Assembly: GCF_020991455.1 (NCBI RefSeq)
Contig: NZ_JAJMOX010000005.1
Coordinates: 1-64,000, forward strand
DNA from: Flavobacterium sp. JAS
GTDB taxonomy: Bacteria > Bacteroidota > Bacteroidia > Flavobacteriales > Flavobacteriaceae
DNA: 64,000 bases
Direction of reading: 5' to 3'
Shown: piece after piece, positions 17,453-25,766 of the stretch
How positions within the stretch are numbered: position 1 is the stretch's first letter
Layout of the letters: every line of letters begins with the position of its first letter
Notes under the pieces: model-generated
The model's input: the letters and a program-made list of their open reading frames with translations, nothing else
Databases searched by the model: none
Told to the model about the DNA's origin: nothing
Translations under genes and position numbers: made by a program

Positions 17453-17969
17453 CAGATGTGTTTTTTAAATTTTCGTTTTCTTCAATTCGCTGTAAAACAG
17501 TTTGCAAAAAAGAGATTCGTGTTTGCAGATTGCTAATCATGGCGTAAATAATTTGTTTGTTTTCGCCATTCTTTTGAAGCTCTTTTATGATTTTTGCATA
17601 ATCGGCATCAAAAACTTTCATTTGTTTTAGCGCATCATTAATAATTTGCTCATTTTCAGGCGAACTTTTCTCTTTTAGTTTAACGAGTTCATTGTCGATC
17701 AAAATACTGAAGATAGAATCAGTTCGTTGCGTTTCTTTAGAGGCAAACTTGAATTCTTTTGGTTTGTCATTTTTATAAAAAACAGATATTCCTAACATCA
17801 ATACAATTGAAGCCGCAACAGCCGTTACAAACCAATATTTCTTTCTGGATTGCTTTTTATTTAGTTTATTTAAGAAATCAACCTGATGGTCAGAATTCAT
17901 TTCCTGAATGTCCCATTGATTCTCAAACTTGTTAAATAATTCATCTAAATTGTCATTTTCCTTTTTCAT
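17436..17969 (-). CDS. Anti-sigma-factor-like membrane protein
   Basis: A 177-residue protein with one membrane segment (about residues 46-65 from this start: YWFVTAVAASIVLMLGISVF). The short N-terminal cytoplasmic part (NLDELFNKFENQWDIQEM) is where an anti-sigma domain would sit, and the C-terminal part is helical and periplasmic. It follows the ECF sigma gene by about 90 bp, the usual place for a cognate anti-sigma factor. No zinc HxxxCxxC motif is present, so it is not a ZAS-type anti-sigma. A TTG at 17978 would add three residues; I prefer the ATG at 17969. The assignment rests mainly on context. Confidence 0.6.
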   Translation of the reverse strand: MKKENDNLDELFNKFENQWDIQEMNSDHQVDFLNKLNKKQSRKKYWFVTAVAASIVLMLGISVFYKNDKPKEFKFASKETQRTDSIFSILIDNELVKLKEKSSPENEQIINDALKQMKVFDADYAKIIKELQKNGENKQIIYAMISNLQTRISFLQTVLQRIEENENLKNTSDEKTL

Positions 17970-18060
17970 ATATCTCAAATTTATTTTTCAGAGGTGATAT
18001 ATGGTATCGCCTTTTTATTTATTTGTTTTTGTTTGCACAAAATCGTTTTTAATGGCGATT

Positions 18061-18615
18061 TCATATTTCCTCTAATTTTTTTCGTAAACTCTCTTTAGCT
18101 CTGCTTAATGTCGTTCGACAATTGGCATAACTAATATTCAAAATTTCGCTAATTTCTTCCTGATCATAACCTTCAATATAAAAGAGCGTCAAAACCATAC
18201 GATAATTATCTTTTAATGATAAAATGGTATCCAGAACCTGTTTCACTTTAAGCGAATTCAGATCTATATTCTCAGAAAAAAAACTGTCATTTTCTTCTAC
18301 TTTATAAAGTGTTTTGCTCAAATCTTCGACTTGAAAAGCATTATTTTTTTTATAAAAATCAATACTGTAATTGATAATTATTTTTTTTAGCCAGGCTCCA
18401 AAAGCAACTTCCTGTTTGTAGTCGTTAATTTTTGTAAATGCTTTCAAAAAGCCTTCTTGCATGACGTCTTGTGCAAAATGTTCGTCCTTCACAATACGGT
18501 AAGCCACGTTGTACATAGCTTTACAGTAACGATTGTAAACTTCGAATTGGGCCTTTTGATTGTTTTCTTTACAAAGAGCGATTAATTCTTCGATATTTTG
18601 ATTGGTTATGTTCAA
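18061..18615 (-). CDS. ECF-type RNA polymerase sigma-70 factor
   Basis: A 184-residue alternative sigma factor. Region 2 reads YNVAYRIVKDEHFAQDVMQEGFLKAFTKI (core binding and -10 recognition), followed by AFGAWLKKIIINYSIDFYKK. Region 4 is KDNYRMVLTLFYIEGYDQEEISEILNISYANCRTTLSRAKESLRKKL, the helix-turn-helix for -35 recognition. It heads a minus-strand set with the anti-sigma-like protein and two exported beta-repeat proteins. Such operons are usually autoregulated. The 269 bp upstream is shared with the divergent lipoprotein gene. Confidence 0.92.
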   Translation of the reverse strand: MNITNQNIEELIALCKENNQKAQFEVYNRYCKAMYNVAYRIVKDEHFAQDVMQEGFLKAFTKINDYKQEVAFGAWLKKIIINYSIDFYKKNNAFQVEDLSKTLYKVEENDSFFSENIDLNSLKVKQVLDTILSLKDNYRMVLTLFYIEGYDQEEISEILNISYANCRTTLSRAKESLRKKLEEI

Positions 18616-18851
18616 GTTTTGATTGCTAGTTTTTTATAATGACTTTGCTTTTTTTGGTTTGTTACACTTTTGATAAAAATATTTTTATTTAAATGTATTC
18701 AAACTTTGTTCAGATATTATTTTTAAAAGCTTAAAAGTAATAAATGTCGTAAGATTTTTATGTAAATATTTGATTTTTAATCATTTGTATGTAAAAAGTA
18801 ACTTAAGAATTTGTTTGTTAAAAAAAATATAAAACTTGTAAATTTTTGTAG

Positions 18852-18859
18852 TATTTTTG
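18852..18859 (+). promoter_or_regulatory. Bacteroidetes -7 element before the lipoprotein gene
   Basis: TATTTTTG matches TANNTTTG and is 25 bp upstream of the ATG. A TTTG at the right -33 spacing is not clear. Confidence 0.4.
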
Positions 18860-18884
18860 CCTCACCAAAAAACAAATTTATTCT

Positions 18885-19580
18885 ATGAAAAAATTAAAAA
18901 CCACAGTTTTTGTGACATTATGTATGTCATTATTTTTATTAAATTCTTGTCAGAGCGATTCTGGAGATGATAGTAAAGCCGAAGCTTCAATCGGAGATTA
19001 TTGGCCAACGGCGGTTGGTAACCAATGGGTTATGAATCAAGACGGATCAGATATTACAATGAAAATTATTTCTGCAGAAAGTATAAAAGGAGACACCTAC
19101 TTTAAGTTTAACCAATTTGCCGGAGCTACAAATGAAATTTCAGGAACAGCAACTCCTTCAATTAAAAAAGTAGGAGGTGATTATTATCTTAAAATGGATG
19201 ATATCGTATATAATTACGAAGGTTTCTCTGCTAAGATAACTGGTTATGAATATATTTTCTTTAAAGATTATTTAGAAGCTAACAAAACCTGGACAGGTAA
19301 TTTTACTCAGGAAACAACCATTAATATGCCAAATGTTCCTTCTGTAAAGATGACTGTAAATTATACTGGAACTATCTTAGAAAAAGGCGCAACAGCTACA
19401 GTAAACGGTGTTACATATAAAGATGTTATTAAGTTTAAATTGCTTCAGCAAGCTAAAGTTGACGGAGGGTCTTCAAATTCTGTAGAAGTGCAATATTGGG
19501 TTGCTAAAGATGTTGGAGTTATAAAAATGACTTCAGGAAGTATAGTTAGCTCTTTAAAAACTTATGTTGTTAAAAAATAA
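18885..19580 (+). CDS. Lipoprotein of unknown function
   Basis: A 231-residue lipoprotein. The lipobox LLNSC puts the lipidated Cys at residue 22. The mature start CQSDSGDDSK is acidic just after the Cys, similar in kind to the export signals that send Bacteroidetes lipoproteins to the cell surface, so it may be surface exposed (inference). The body is beta-rich (DYWPTAVGNQWVMNQDGSD; a repeated KVGGDYYLKMDDIVYNYEGF pattern). I do not recognise a named domain. It is monocistronic, followed by a strong terminator. Confidence 0.75.
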   Translation: MKKLKTTVFVTLCMSLFLLNSCQSDSGDDSKAEASIGDYWPTAVGNQWVMNQDGSDITMKIISAESIKGDTYFKFNQFAGATNEISGTATPSIKKVGGDYYLKMDDIVYNYEGFSAKITGYEYIFFKDYLEANKTWTGNFTQETTINMPNVPSVKMTVNYTGTILEKGATATVNGVTYKDVIKFKLLQQAKVDGGSSNSVEVQYWVAKDVGVIKMTSGSIVSSLKTYVVKK

Positions 19581-19599
19581 AAAATAAATAACTCAGTAG

Positions 19600-19628
19600 A
19601 AAACCCGAAAGTCATTTCGGGTTTTTTT
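19600..19628 (+). terminator. Rho-independent terminator
   Basis: AAACCCGAAA (19601-19610), a 4-base loop, then TTTCGGGTTTTTTT. It closes the lipoprotein gene. Confidence 0.9.
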
Positions 19629-19700
19629 ATGCTTTATAATTAATCTTATTTAAGAAATTAAAATAGCAAAACTGACATTTCAAAACCTTCTTTTTTGCTT

Positions 19701-19718
19701 TTGGCATAATGATTGTCT
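19701..19718 (+). promoter_or_regulatory. Sigma-54-like promoter upstream of lon
   Basis: TTGGCATAATGATTGTCT matches the sigma-54 consensus TTGGCAYR-N4-TTGCW: GG at 19703-19704 and the -12 dinucleotide (GT instead of GC) at 19715-19716 with exactly 10 bases between. It lies about 120 bp before the lon start. No good TANNTTTG element competes nearby. Only the -12 C is off-consensus. Confidence 0.45.
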
Positions 19719-19839
19719 ATTTTTACCGCCTATCATGTAAATCAAACACTTAATGAAGTTGTACTAAAAACAGCAGGGTGTAGGGCTAAGTTTACCGTTA
19801 GGATTAAAAATTTAATGACAAAAAGACTTATATATTATT

Positions 19840-22293
19840 ATGTCAAACCATAAAATACTTACGATTGACAATCTGTCACTTCAAGAATTTGATTCAGAAG
19901 CCGAATTAATTCCATTATTAACTCCAGAGGACGAAGAAGAAATGAACAACGAAGAGCTTCCGCTTTCGTTGCCTATTCTGCCTTTACGCAATACTGTTTT
20001 ATTTCCGGGAGTTGTAATTCCAATTTCAGCAGGAAGAGACAAGTCAATTAAGCTAATTAACGATGCCAATGCCGGTGGAAAAATCATTGGTGTTGTTTCG
20101 CAAATTAATGAAGAAGACGAAGATCCATCAAAAGAGGACATTCATAAAATAGGAACTGTAGCCAGAATTTTGCGCGTTTTGAAAATGCCTGACGGAAATG
20201 TTACGGTTATTTTACAAGGAAAAAAACGTTTTGAAATTGACGAAGTAGTTTCAGAAGAACCTTATATTACTGCAACTATTAAAGAAGTGGCAGAAGAGCG
20301 TCCGGAAGAAGATGATACTGAGTTTACAGCTATTTTAGATTCTGTTAAAGAATTGGCTATCCAAATTATAAAAGAAAGTCCAAACATCCCGTCAGAAGCT
20401 ACTTTTGCGATTAAAAATATTGAGAGCCAGTCGTTTTTGATCAATTTTGTTTCTTCTAATATGAATTTATCCGTAAAAGAGAAACAAGGTTTGCTATCTA
20501 TAAACGGACTAAAAGACAGAGCGCTTGAAACCTTACGTTATATGAACGTAGAGTTGCAAAAATTAGAATTAAAGAATGACATTCAGTCAAAAGTTCGTTT
20601 TGATTTAGACCAGCAACAACGCGAATATTTCTTGCATCAGCAAATGAAAACCATTCAGGAAGAATTGGGAGGGGTTTCGCAAGAGGAAGAAATGGACGAA
20701 ATGGGAGTGAAGGCGAAAACCAAAAAATGGGACGAGAAGACGCAGAAACATTTCGAAAAAGAATTATCAAAAATGCGACGTATGAATCCACAATCTCCTG
20801 ATTTTGGAATTCAGCGTAACTATTTAGAATTGTTTTTAGAATTGCCTTGGGGCGAATATTCTAAAGATAAATTCGACTTGAAACATGCTCAGAAAATATT
20901 AGATAAAGATCATTTTGGACTTGAAGAAGTTAAGAAAAGAATGATTGAACATTTGGCAGTATTGAAACTTCGTAACGATATGAAATCGCCAATTATATGT
21001 TTAACAGGGCCTCCGGGAGTTGGTAAAACATCAATTGGGCGTTCAGTTGCAGAAGCTTTAGGACGTGAATATGTACGTATTTCGTTAGGTGGTTTACGTG
21101 ACGAAGCGGAGATTCGCGGACATAGAAAAACGTATATCGGAGCTATGCCAGGCCGTATTATTCAGAGTTTGAAAAAAGCGGGAACTTCAAATCCTGTTTT
21201 CATTCTGGATGAAATTGATAAATTATCAAACGGAAATAGTGGCGATCCATCTTCTGCTTTATTAGAAGTTTTAGATCCGGAGCAAAACAGTTCTTTTTAT
21301 GATAATTTCCTTGAAATGGGTTATGACTTATCAAAAGTTATGTTTATTGCAACATCAAACAATATGTCAGCAATTCAGCCGGCATTGCGTGACAGAATGG
21401 AAGTGATCAAAATGTCAGGTTATACAATCGAAGAAAAAGTTGAAATTGCAAAAAGACACCTTTTTCCAAAACAATTAGAAGCACACGGTTTAACTACTAA
21501 AGATTTGACAATTGGTAAAAAACAATTAGAGAAAATCGTAGAAGGTTATACACGCGAATCGGGTGTACGTAACTTAGAAACTAAAATTGCTCAGGTAATT
21601 CGTAATGCTGCAAAAGCAGTTGCAATGGAGGAAGAATACAATAAAAAAGTAACTGACGAAGATATTGTAACCGTTTTAGGTGTACCAAGATTAGAGCGTG
21701 ATAAATACGAGAACAATGATATTGCAGGAGTTGTAACAGGTCTTGCATGGACAAGTGTTGGTGGTGATATTTTGTTTATTGAATCTTTAATTTCTGAAGG
21801 AAAAGGAGCATTGACAATCACAGGAAATCTTGGAAACGTGATGAAAGAATCGGCTACAATTGCTTTAGAATACATTAAAGCTAATGCTAAAAAGTTAGGT
21901 TTAAATGTAGAGCTTTTCCAAAAATACAATATCCATTTACACGTTCCGGAAGGAGCAACACCAAAAGACGGACCAAGTGCCGGTATTGCAATGTTAACTT
22001 CTTTAGTGTCTTTGTTAACTCAAAAGAAAGTGAAGAAAAGCTTAGCAATGACAGGAGAAATTACGCTTCGTGGAAAAGTATTACCAGTTGGCGGAATCAA
22101 AGAGAAAATCTTAGCTGCGAAAAGAGCTGGTATTAAAGAAATCATTTTGTGTCATGAAAACAAAAGTGACATTGATGAAATTAAAGCAGAATATTTAGAA
22201 GGCTTGACTTTTCATTACGTAAAAGAAATGAGCGAAGTTCTAGCTTTAGCTTTAACAGATCAAAATGTAAAAAACGCAAAAACTTTAAAGTAA
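19840..22293 (+). CDS. lon: ATP-dependent Lon protease
   Basis: An 817-residue cytosolic AAA+ serine protease that degrades misfolded and regulatory proteins. Domains in order: N-terminal substrate domain from about 40 ([19 protein letters not shown]), coiled-coil region near 230-330, AAA+ with Walker A GPPGVGKT (about 390-397) and Walker B FILDEIDK, then the peptidase domain with the Ser-Lys dyad Ser713 (DGPSAG) and Lys756 (GGIKEK). The N-terminal extension of about 35 residues is acidic. The sigma-54-like site upstream would fit stress control. Downstream is a stretch of AATTCCAA repeats. Confidence 0.96.
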   Translation: MSNHKILTIDNLSLQEFDSEAELIPLLTPEDEEEMNNEELPLSLPILPLRNTVLFPGVVIPISAGRDKSIKLINDANAGGKIIGVVSQINEEDEDPSKEDIHKIGTVARILRVLKMPDGNVTVILQGKKRFEIDEVVSEEPYITATIKEVAEERPEEDDTEFTAILDSVKELAIQIIKESPNIPSEATFAIKNIESQSFLINFVSSNMNLSVKEKQGLLSINGLKDRALETLRYMNVELQKLELKNDIQSKVRFDLDQQQREYFLHQQMKTIQEELGGVSQEEEMDEMGVKAKTKKWDEKTQKHFEKELSKMRRMNPQSPDFGIQRNYLELFLELPWGEYSKDKFDLKHAQKILDKDHFGLEEVKKRMIEHLAVLKLRNDMKSPIICLTGPPGVGKTSIGRSVAEALGREYVRISLGGLRDEAEIRGHRKTYIGAMPGRIIQSLKKAGTSNPVFILDEIDKLSNGNSGDPSSALLEVLDPEQNSSFYDNFLEMGYDLSKVMFIATSNNMSAIQPALRDRMEVIKMSGYTIEEKVEIAKRHLFPKQLEAHGLTTKDLTIGKKQLEKIVEGYTRESGVRNLETKIAQVIRNAAKAVAMEEEYNKKVTDEDIVTVLGVPRLERDKYENNDIAGVVTGLAWTSVGGDILFIESLISEGKGALTITGNLGNVMKESATIALEYIKANAKKLGLNVELFQKYNIHLHVPEGATPKDGPSAGIAMLTSLVSLLTQKKVKKSLAMTGEITLRGKVLPVGGIKEKILAAKRAGIKEIILCHENKSDIDEIKAEYLEGLTFHYVKEMSEVLALALTDQNVKNAKTLK

Positions 22294-22304
22294 AACTTTA
22301 AAGT

Positions 22305-22545
22305 TAAATTCCAATCTTTTGAAAATCCAAATTCCAATCTGATTAACGCAGTTTTGGAATTTGGAATTTTTATTTAATTTAGTCCCATTTATAATTGGAA
22401 TTTGGAATTTAAATATTGGAATTTAATTGAGATTTGGAATTTCAAATATTGGAATTTAATTAGAATTTGGATTTTTTCATTATAATTTACATTTCAATTG
22501 GAATTTGGAATTTTTGTATTGGAATTTATTTTTTGTTAGTTATAT
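22305..22545. repeat. Cluster of GGAATTTGGAATTT / AATTCCAA repeats
   Basis: The gap 22294-22596 between lon and porQ is filled by repeats of the core TTGGAATTTGGAATTT and its complement (about eight occurrences of GGAATTT, two of ATTCCAA), with runs such as ATATTGGAATTTAATT recurring. Arms in opposite orientation (near 22310-22345 versus 22360-22375) can fold and may end the lon transcript. Shorter copies lie at 5610-5650, 34125-34175, 34485-34515 and 46785-46866. No promoter is obvious before porQ. Confidence 0.7.
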
Positions 22546-22596
22546 AATTTTATCTTCGCATTTGCGTTATTCCCATATAGGAATCGCCCCAAAAGC

Positions 22597-23616
22597 ATGT
22601 TAAAACGATTTGTTTTACTTTTTTTTAGTTTAGTTTGTTCGGTTTCGTACGGGCAAATTGGAGGTCGATATACTTATCAGTTTTTAAATTTAACGACTTC
22701 TCCGCGACAAGCAGCTTTAGGAGGGGAAACGATTACAATATATGATGAAGATGTGAATCAGGTTATGTCTAATCCGGCAGCATTAAACGAGGAAATGGAT
22801 AATCATCTGGCATTGAATTACGGAAGTTATTACGGAGAAGCTTCTTATGGAACCGCTTCGTACGCATATACTTACGACAGACACGTTCAGACTTTTTATG
22901 CTGGTATGAGTTATGTAAATTATGGTTCATTTGAAGGATATGACGAAAATGGTCAGGCGACATCAAGCTTTACAGGAAGTGAAGGTGCCCTTTCGTTGGG
23001 ATACGCGTATAATGTTCCTTTTACAGATTTGCATATTGGAGCTACTGCTAAGCTAATAACTTCAACTTTAGAAAGTTATAATTCAATTGGCGGTGCGATT
23101 GATGTGGGAATTATGTATCAAATTGAAAAAAATGATGTAACTTTGGCACTGGTATTTCGTAATATAGGTACACAGTTTACAACGTACTCAGGAATACAGG
23201 AAAAATTACCGTTTGAAATCATTGCAGGAGTTTCTCAGGAATTAGAGCACGTCCCAATCCGTTGGCATCTTTCGTTGGAGAATTTACAACAGTGGAATAT
23301 TTCTTTTTCGAACCCCGTTCGCGGAGAAACTAACATTGATGGATCAACAAGTGAAGAGAAAGTCTCGTTTGTAAATAATGCTTTGAGACATGTTGTTTTT
23401 GGTGTGGAGCTTTTCCCAAAAAGAGCATTTAATTTGCGTTTAGGATATAATTTTAGAAGAGGAGAAGAATTAAGGGTAGCAGATCAACGGAATTTCTCAG
23501 GAATTTCATTAGGATTTGGTTTAAAAATGAACAAGTTAAAATTTAACTATTCATATTCGAGATATACATTGGCAGCAAATACGAGTCTTTTTGGTCTAAT
23601 TTTAAATTTTCAATAG
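22597..23616 (+). CDS. porQ: Type IX secretion system protein PorQ
   Basis: A 339-residue outer-membrane beta-barrel of the FadL-like PorQ/PorV family. The signal peptide ends near residue 20 (SVSYGQ), and the mature start IGGRYTYQFLNLTTSPRQAALGG is the PorQ signature; VNQVMSNPAALN follows. The C-terminus ends with alternating strands (FNYSYSRYTLAANTSLFGLILNFQ). In the type IX system PorQ belongs to the attachment complex that processes exported proteins at the surface. It is known to sit near cmk in other Bacteroidetes; here two L,D-transpeptidase-like genes lie between them. Confidence 0.9.
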   Translation: MLKRFVLLFFSLVCSVSYGQIGGRYTYQFLNLTTSPRQAALGGETITIYDEDVNQVMSNPAALNEEMDNHLALNYGSYYGEASYGTASYAYTYDRHVQTFYAGMSYVNYGSFEGYDENGQATSSFTGSEGALSLGYAYNVPFTDLHIGATAKLITSTLESYNSIGGAIDVGIMYQIEKNDVTLALVFRNIGTQFTTYSGIQEKLPFEIIAGVSQELEHVPIRWHLSLENLQQWNISFSNPVRGETNIDGSTSEEKVSFVNNALRHVVFGVELFPKRAFNLRLGYNFRRGEELRVADQRNFSGISLGFGLKMNKLKFNYSYSRYTLAANTSLFGLILNFQ

Positions 23617-23620
23617 TTAT

Positions 23621-24223
23621 ATGAAAATATTTAGTTTGTTTTTGTTTATGACTGTAGGGTTTTTAACGGGTTCAAAACACTACTACAAAGAAGAAACTTC
23701 TATTACCAGTGTGGAAATAGAGAGGATTAATACGAGAGTTAGCGAGATAAGAAACAAGATAGGTATTGATCCCAAATACAATACTAAAATTGCTTTTTTT
23801 GTAGACATGAGAATACCATCAGGTAAAAATCGTTTTTTTGTTTATGATTTAGTAAACAATAAAATTATTGACCAGGGTCTTGTGGCACACGGTTCAGGAT
23901 CTGAAACCGGAATAAAAGGAAGTTTAAGATTTAGCAATACACCAAACTCTAACTGCACAGCTTTAGGCAGATATTCTATAGAAAAATGTTACAAAGGATG
24001 TTTTGGAAAATCATATAAATTAAATGGTTTAGATGAAACAAATAGCAATGCCTTAAAAAGAGCTATAGTTTTACATTATTATTCGGCTGTTCCTTATGAA
24101 GAGCAAGATTATTATATCAGTAATAGTCACGGTTGCCCAATGGTAAACGAGCAATTCTTTAAACGAATCGAGAAAATAATTGATAGTTCTAAGTCTAATA
24201 TCATTTTGGATATTTACTATTAG
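23621..24223 (+). CDS. L,D-transpeptidase-like murein enzyme (YkuD_2), copy 1
   Basis: A 200-residue exported protein (hydrophobic segment about 1-17). It fits the murein L,D-transpeptidase catalytic domain family (YkuD_2): FFVDMRIPSGKNRFFVYDL, LVAHGSGSETG, a His in LHYYSAVPY, and the nucleophile Cys in NSHGCPMVN. The reaction would be formation or exchange of L,D cross-links, or protein attachment, in peptidoglycan. It starts 4 bp after the porQ stop, so it is probably cotranscribed with it. A terminator follows, separating it from copy 2. Confidence 0.82.
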   Translation: MKIFSLFLFMTVGFLTGSKHYYKEETSITSVEIERINTRVSEIRNKIGIDPKYNTKIAFFVDMRIPSGKNRFFVYDLVNNKIIDQGLVAHGSGSETGIKGSLRFSNTPNSNCTALGRYSIEKCYKGCFGKSYKLNGLDETNSNALKRAIVLHYYSAVPYEEQDYYISNSHGCPMVNEQFFKRIEKIIDSSKSNIILDIYY

Positions 24224-24262
24224 AAATTTTATCACATACAATTTCAATTAAATAAAATATTC

Positions 24263-24297
24263 TGCTGTTGTTAAAATTTTTCAACAGCATTTTTTTT
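24263..24297 (+). terminator. Rho-independent terminator between the two transpeptidase-like genes
   Basis: TGCTGTTG pairs with CAACAGCA across an 11-base loop, followed by eight T. It shows that copy 2 needs its own promoter or readthrough. Confidence 0.85.
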
Positions 24298-24356
24298 GAA
24301 GTCATACCATTCTTTTTTAATCCTCAATTTCATCTAATCAAATAAAAAGCATTGTA

Positions 24357-24959
24357 ATGAAGAAGATCTTTTTTGTTTTTCTTATATCACTGTTGTTTTT
24401 TATTGGATATAAAATTGTTAGGAAAGACAAAGAAATTACTTCTTCAATTGAGAGAAAAATTGACATAGTGCAGATTAATGAAGTTAAGAAAGTAATAAAG
24501 AGTAATTCAAAGTATAACAACAGAATTGCTTTTTTTATTGATATGAAAATCCCTTCGGGCAAGAATCGTTTTTTTGTGTATGATTTGAAAGAAAATAAAA
24601 TTATTGATAAAGGATTAGTTGCACATGGTTCAGGATCTGAAACCGGCATTAAAGGAAAACTAAGATTTAGTAATGTGCCTAATTCATTAAGTACTTCACT
24701 GGGGAACTATGCTATAGGAAATCCTTATAAAGGCAAATTTGGGAAAGCGTATAAATTGTACGGATTAGATCAAACAAATAGCAATGCATTTGAGCGTGAT
24801 ATTGTTTTTCATTACTATTTTGATGTTCCGTATAAAGAGAAAGATGGCTATATTTGCAACAGCTACGGCTGTCCTATGGTCAATAAAAAGTATTTTGACA
24901 GGATGGCAAAAATAATTGATAACTCTGAGTCAGATATTGTAATGAGTATTTATTATTAA
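24357..24959 (+). CDS. L,D-transpeptidase-like murein enzyme (YkuD_2), copy 2
   Basis: A 200-residue paralogue of the previous gene, same length and highly similar from FFIDMKIPSGKNRFFVYDL on. The N-terminus is a signal anchor (about 1-20). The nucleophile Cys is kept but the motif reads NSYGCPMVN: Tyr replaces the His found in copy 1 (NSHGCPMVN). The other His (FHYYFDVPY) is present. Whether the change alters activity is unknown; the wider YkuD_2 family tolerates variation at this position. It is preceded by a terminator and followed by cmk after 46 bp. Confidence 0.8.
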   Translation: MKKIFFVFLISLLFFIGYKIVRKDKEITSSIERKIDIVQINEVKKVIKSNSKYNNRIAFFIDMKIPSGKNRFFVYDLKENKIIDKGLVAHGSGSETGIKGKLRFSNVPNSLSTSLGNYAIGNPYKGKFGKAYKLYGLDQTNSNAFERDIVFHYYFDVPYKEKDGYICNSYGCPMVNKKYFDRMAKIIDNSESDIVMSIYY

Positions 24960-25005
24960 AATCATGCTAAAGCATAAAAGAAATTAAAATTTAAAAAATA
25001 AAAAA

Positions 25006-25698
25006 TTGAAAAAAATTACCATTGCAATTGATGGATTCTCATCAACAGGAAAGAGCACTTTGGCCAAACAATTAGCAAAAGAGCTAGAATATGTTTATGT
25101 TGATACCGGAGCAATGTACCGTGCTGTGGCGTATTTTGCAATGCAAAATCAGCTTATTGGAGCCGATTTCTTTGATAAAAAAAGCTTAATTGATTCCCTT
25201 CCAAAAATTCAATTAGAATTTAAATATAATGCAGATTTGGGTTTTGCAGAAATGTATCTGAATGGTGAAAATGTTGAAAAACAAATCAGAACTATTGAGG
25301 TTTCTAATTTCGTAAGTAAAGTAGCCGAAGTTTCTGAAGTGCGTTCTAAACTAGTAGAGCAGCAACAGGAAATGGGAAAAAACAAAGCTATTGTTATGGA
25401 TGGAAGAGATATAGGAACCGTTGTTTTTCCTGACGCCGAGCTAAAAATATTCATGACTGCCAGTGCCGAAACCCGTGCACAAAGACGTTTTGATGAGCTG
25501 CAGCAAAAAGGCGATAATGTATCGTATGAAGATGTTTTGAAAAATGTAGTCGAAAGAGACCATATCGATACACACCGTGAAGATTCACCTTTGGTAATTG
25601 CAGATGATGCTATAGAAATTGATAATTCTTATTTAAATAAAGAAGAACAATTCTCGGCTGTTTTAGAATTAGTAAATGATGTTGTTAAAACTGTTTAA
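25006..25698 (+). CDS. cmk: Cytidylate kinase, TTG start
   Basis: A 230-residue cytosolic kinase that phosphorylates CMP and dCMP. The P-loop is IDGFSSTGKST (about 8-18), then YVDTGAMYRAVAYF, MDGRDIGTVVFPDAELKIFMTA and the RDHIDTHREDSPL motif, all typical of Cmk. The start is TTG: the next in-frame Met lies after the P-loop, and the TTG begins KKITIAIDG exactly as expected. Length is normal. It is the gene that often accompanies porQ. Confidence 0.94.
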   Translation: MKKITIAIDGFSSTGKSTLAKQLAKELEYVYVDTGAMYRAVAYFAMQNQLIGADFFDKKSLIDSLPKIQLEFKYNADLGFAEMYLNGENVEKQIRTIEVSNFVSKVAEVSEVRSKLVEQQQEMGKNKAIVMDGRDIGTVVFPDAELKIFMTASAETRAQRRFDELQQKGDNVSYEDVLKNVVERDHIDTHREDSPLVIADDAIEIDNSYLNKEEQFSAVLELVNDVVKTV

Positions 25699-25766
25699 TT
25701 TTTTGTAGATATCATTTTTAATGGTAGTTTTACCGCTTCATTTTTACTAAAAGACAATTTCATCAT

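Noticed and set aside
21591..21929. Minus-strand frame of 112 codons inside lon
   Set aside because: Antisense to the conserved peptidase domain; no independent evidence.
22305..22545. Possible CRISPR array
   Set aside because: Units are short (about 8-16 bp), irregularly spaced and without unique spacers or cas genes.
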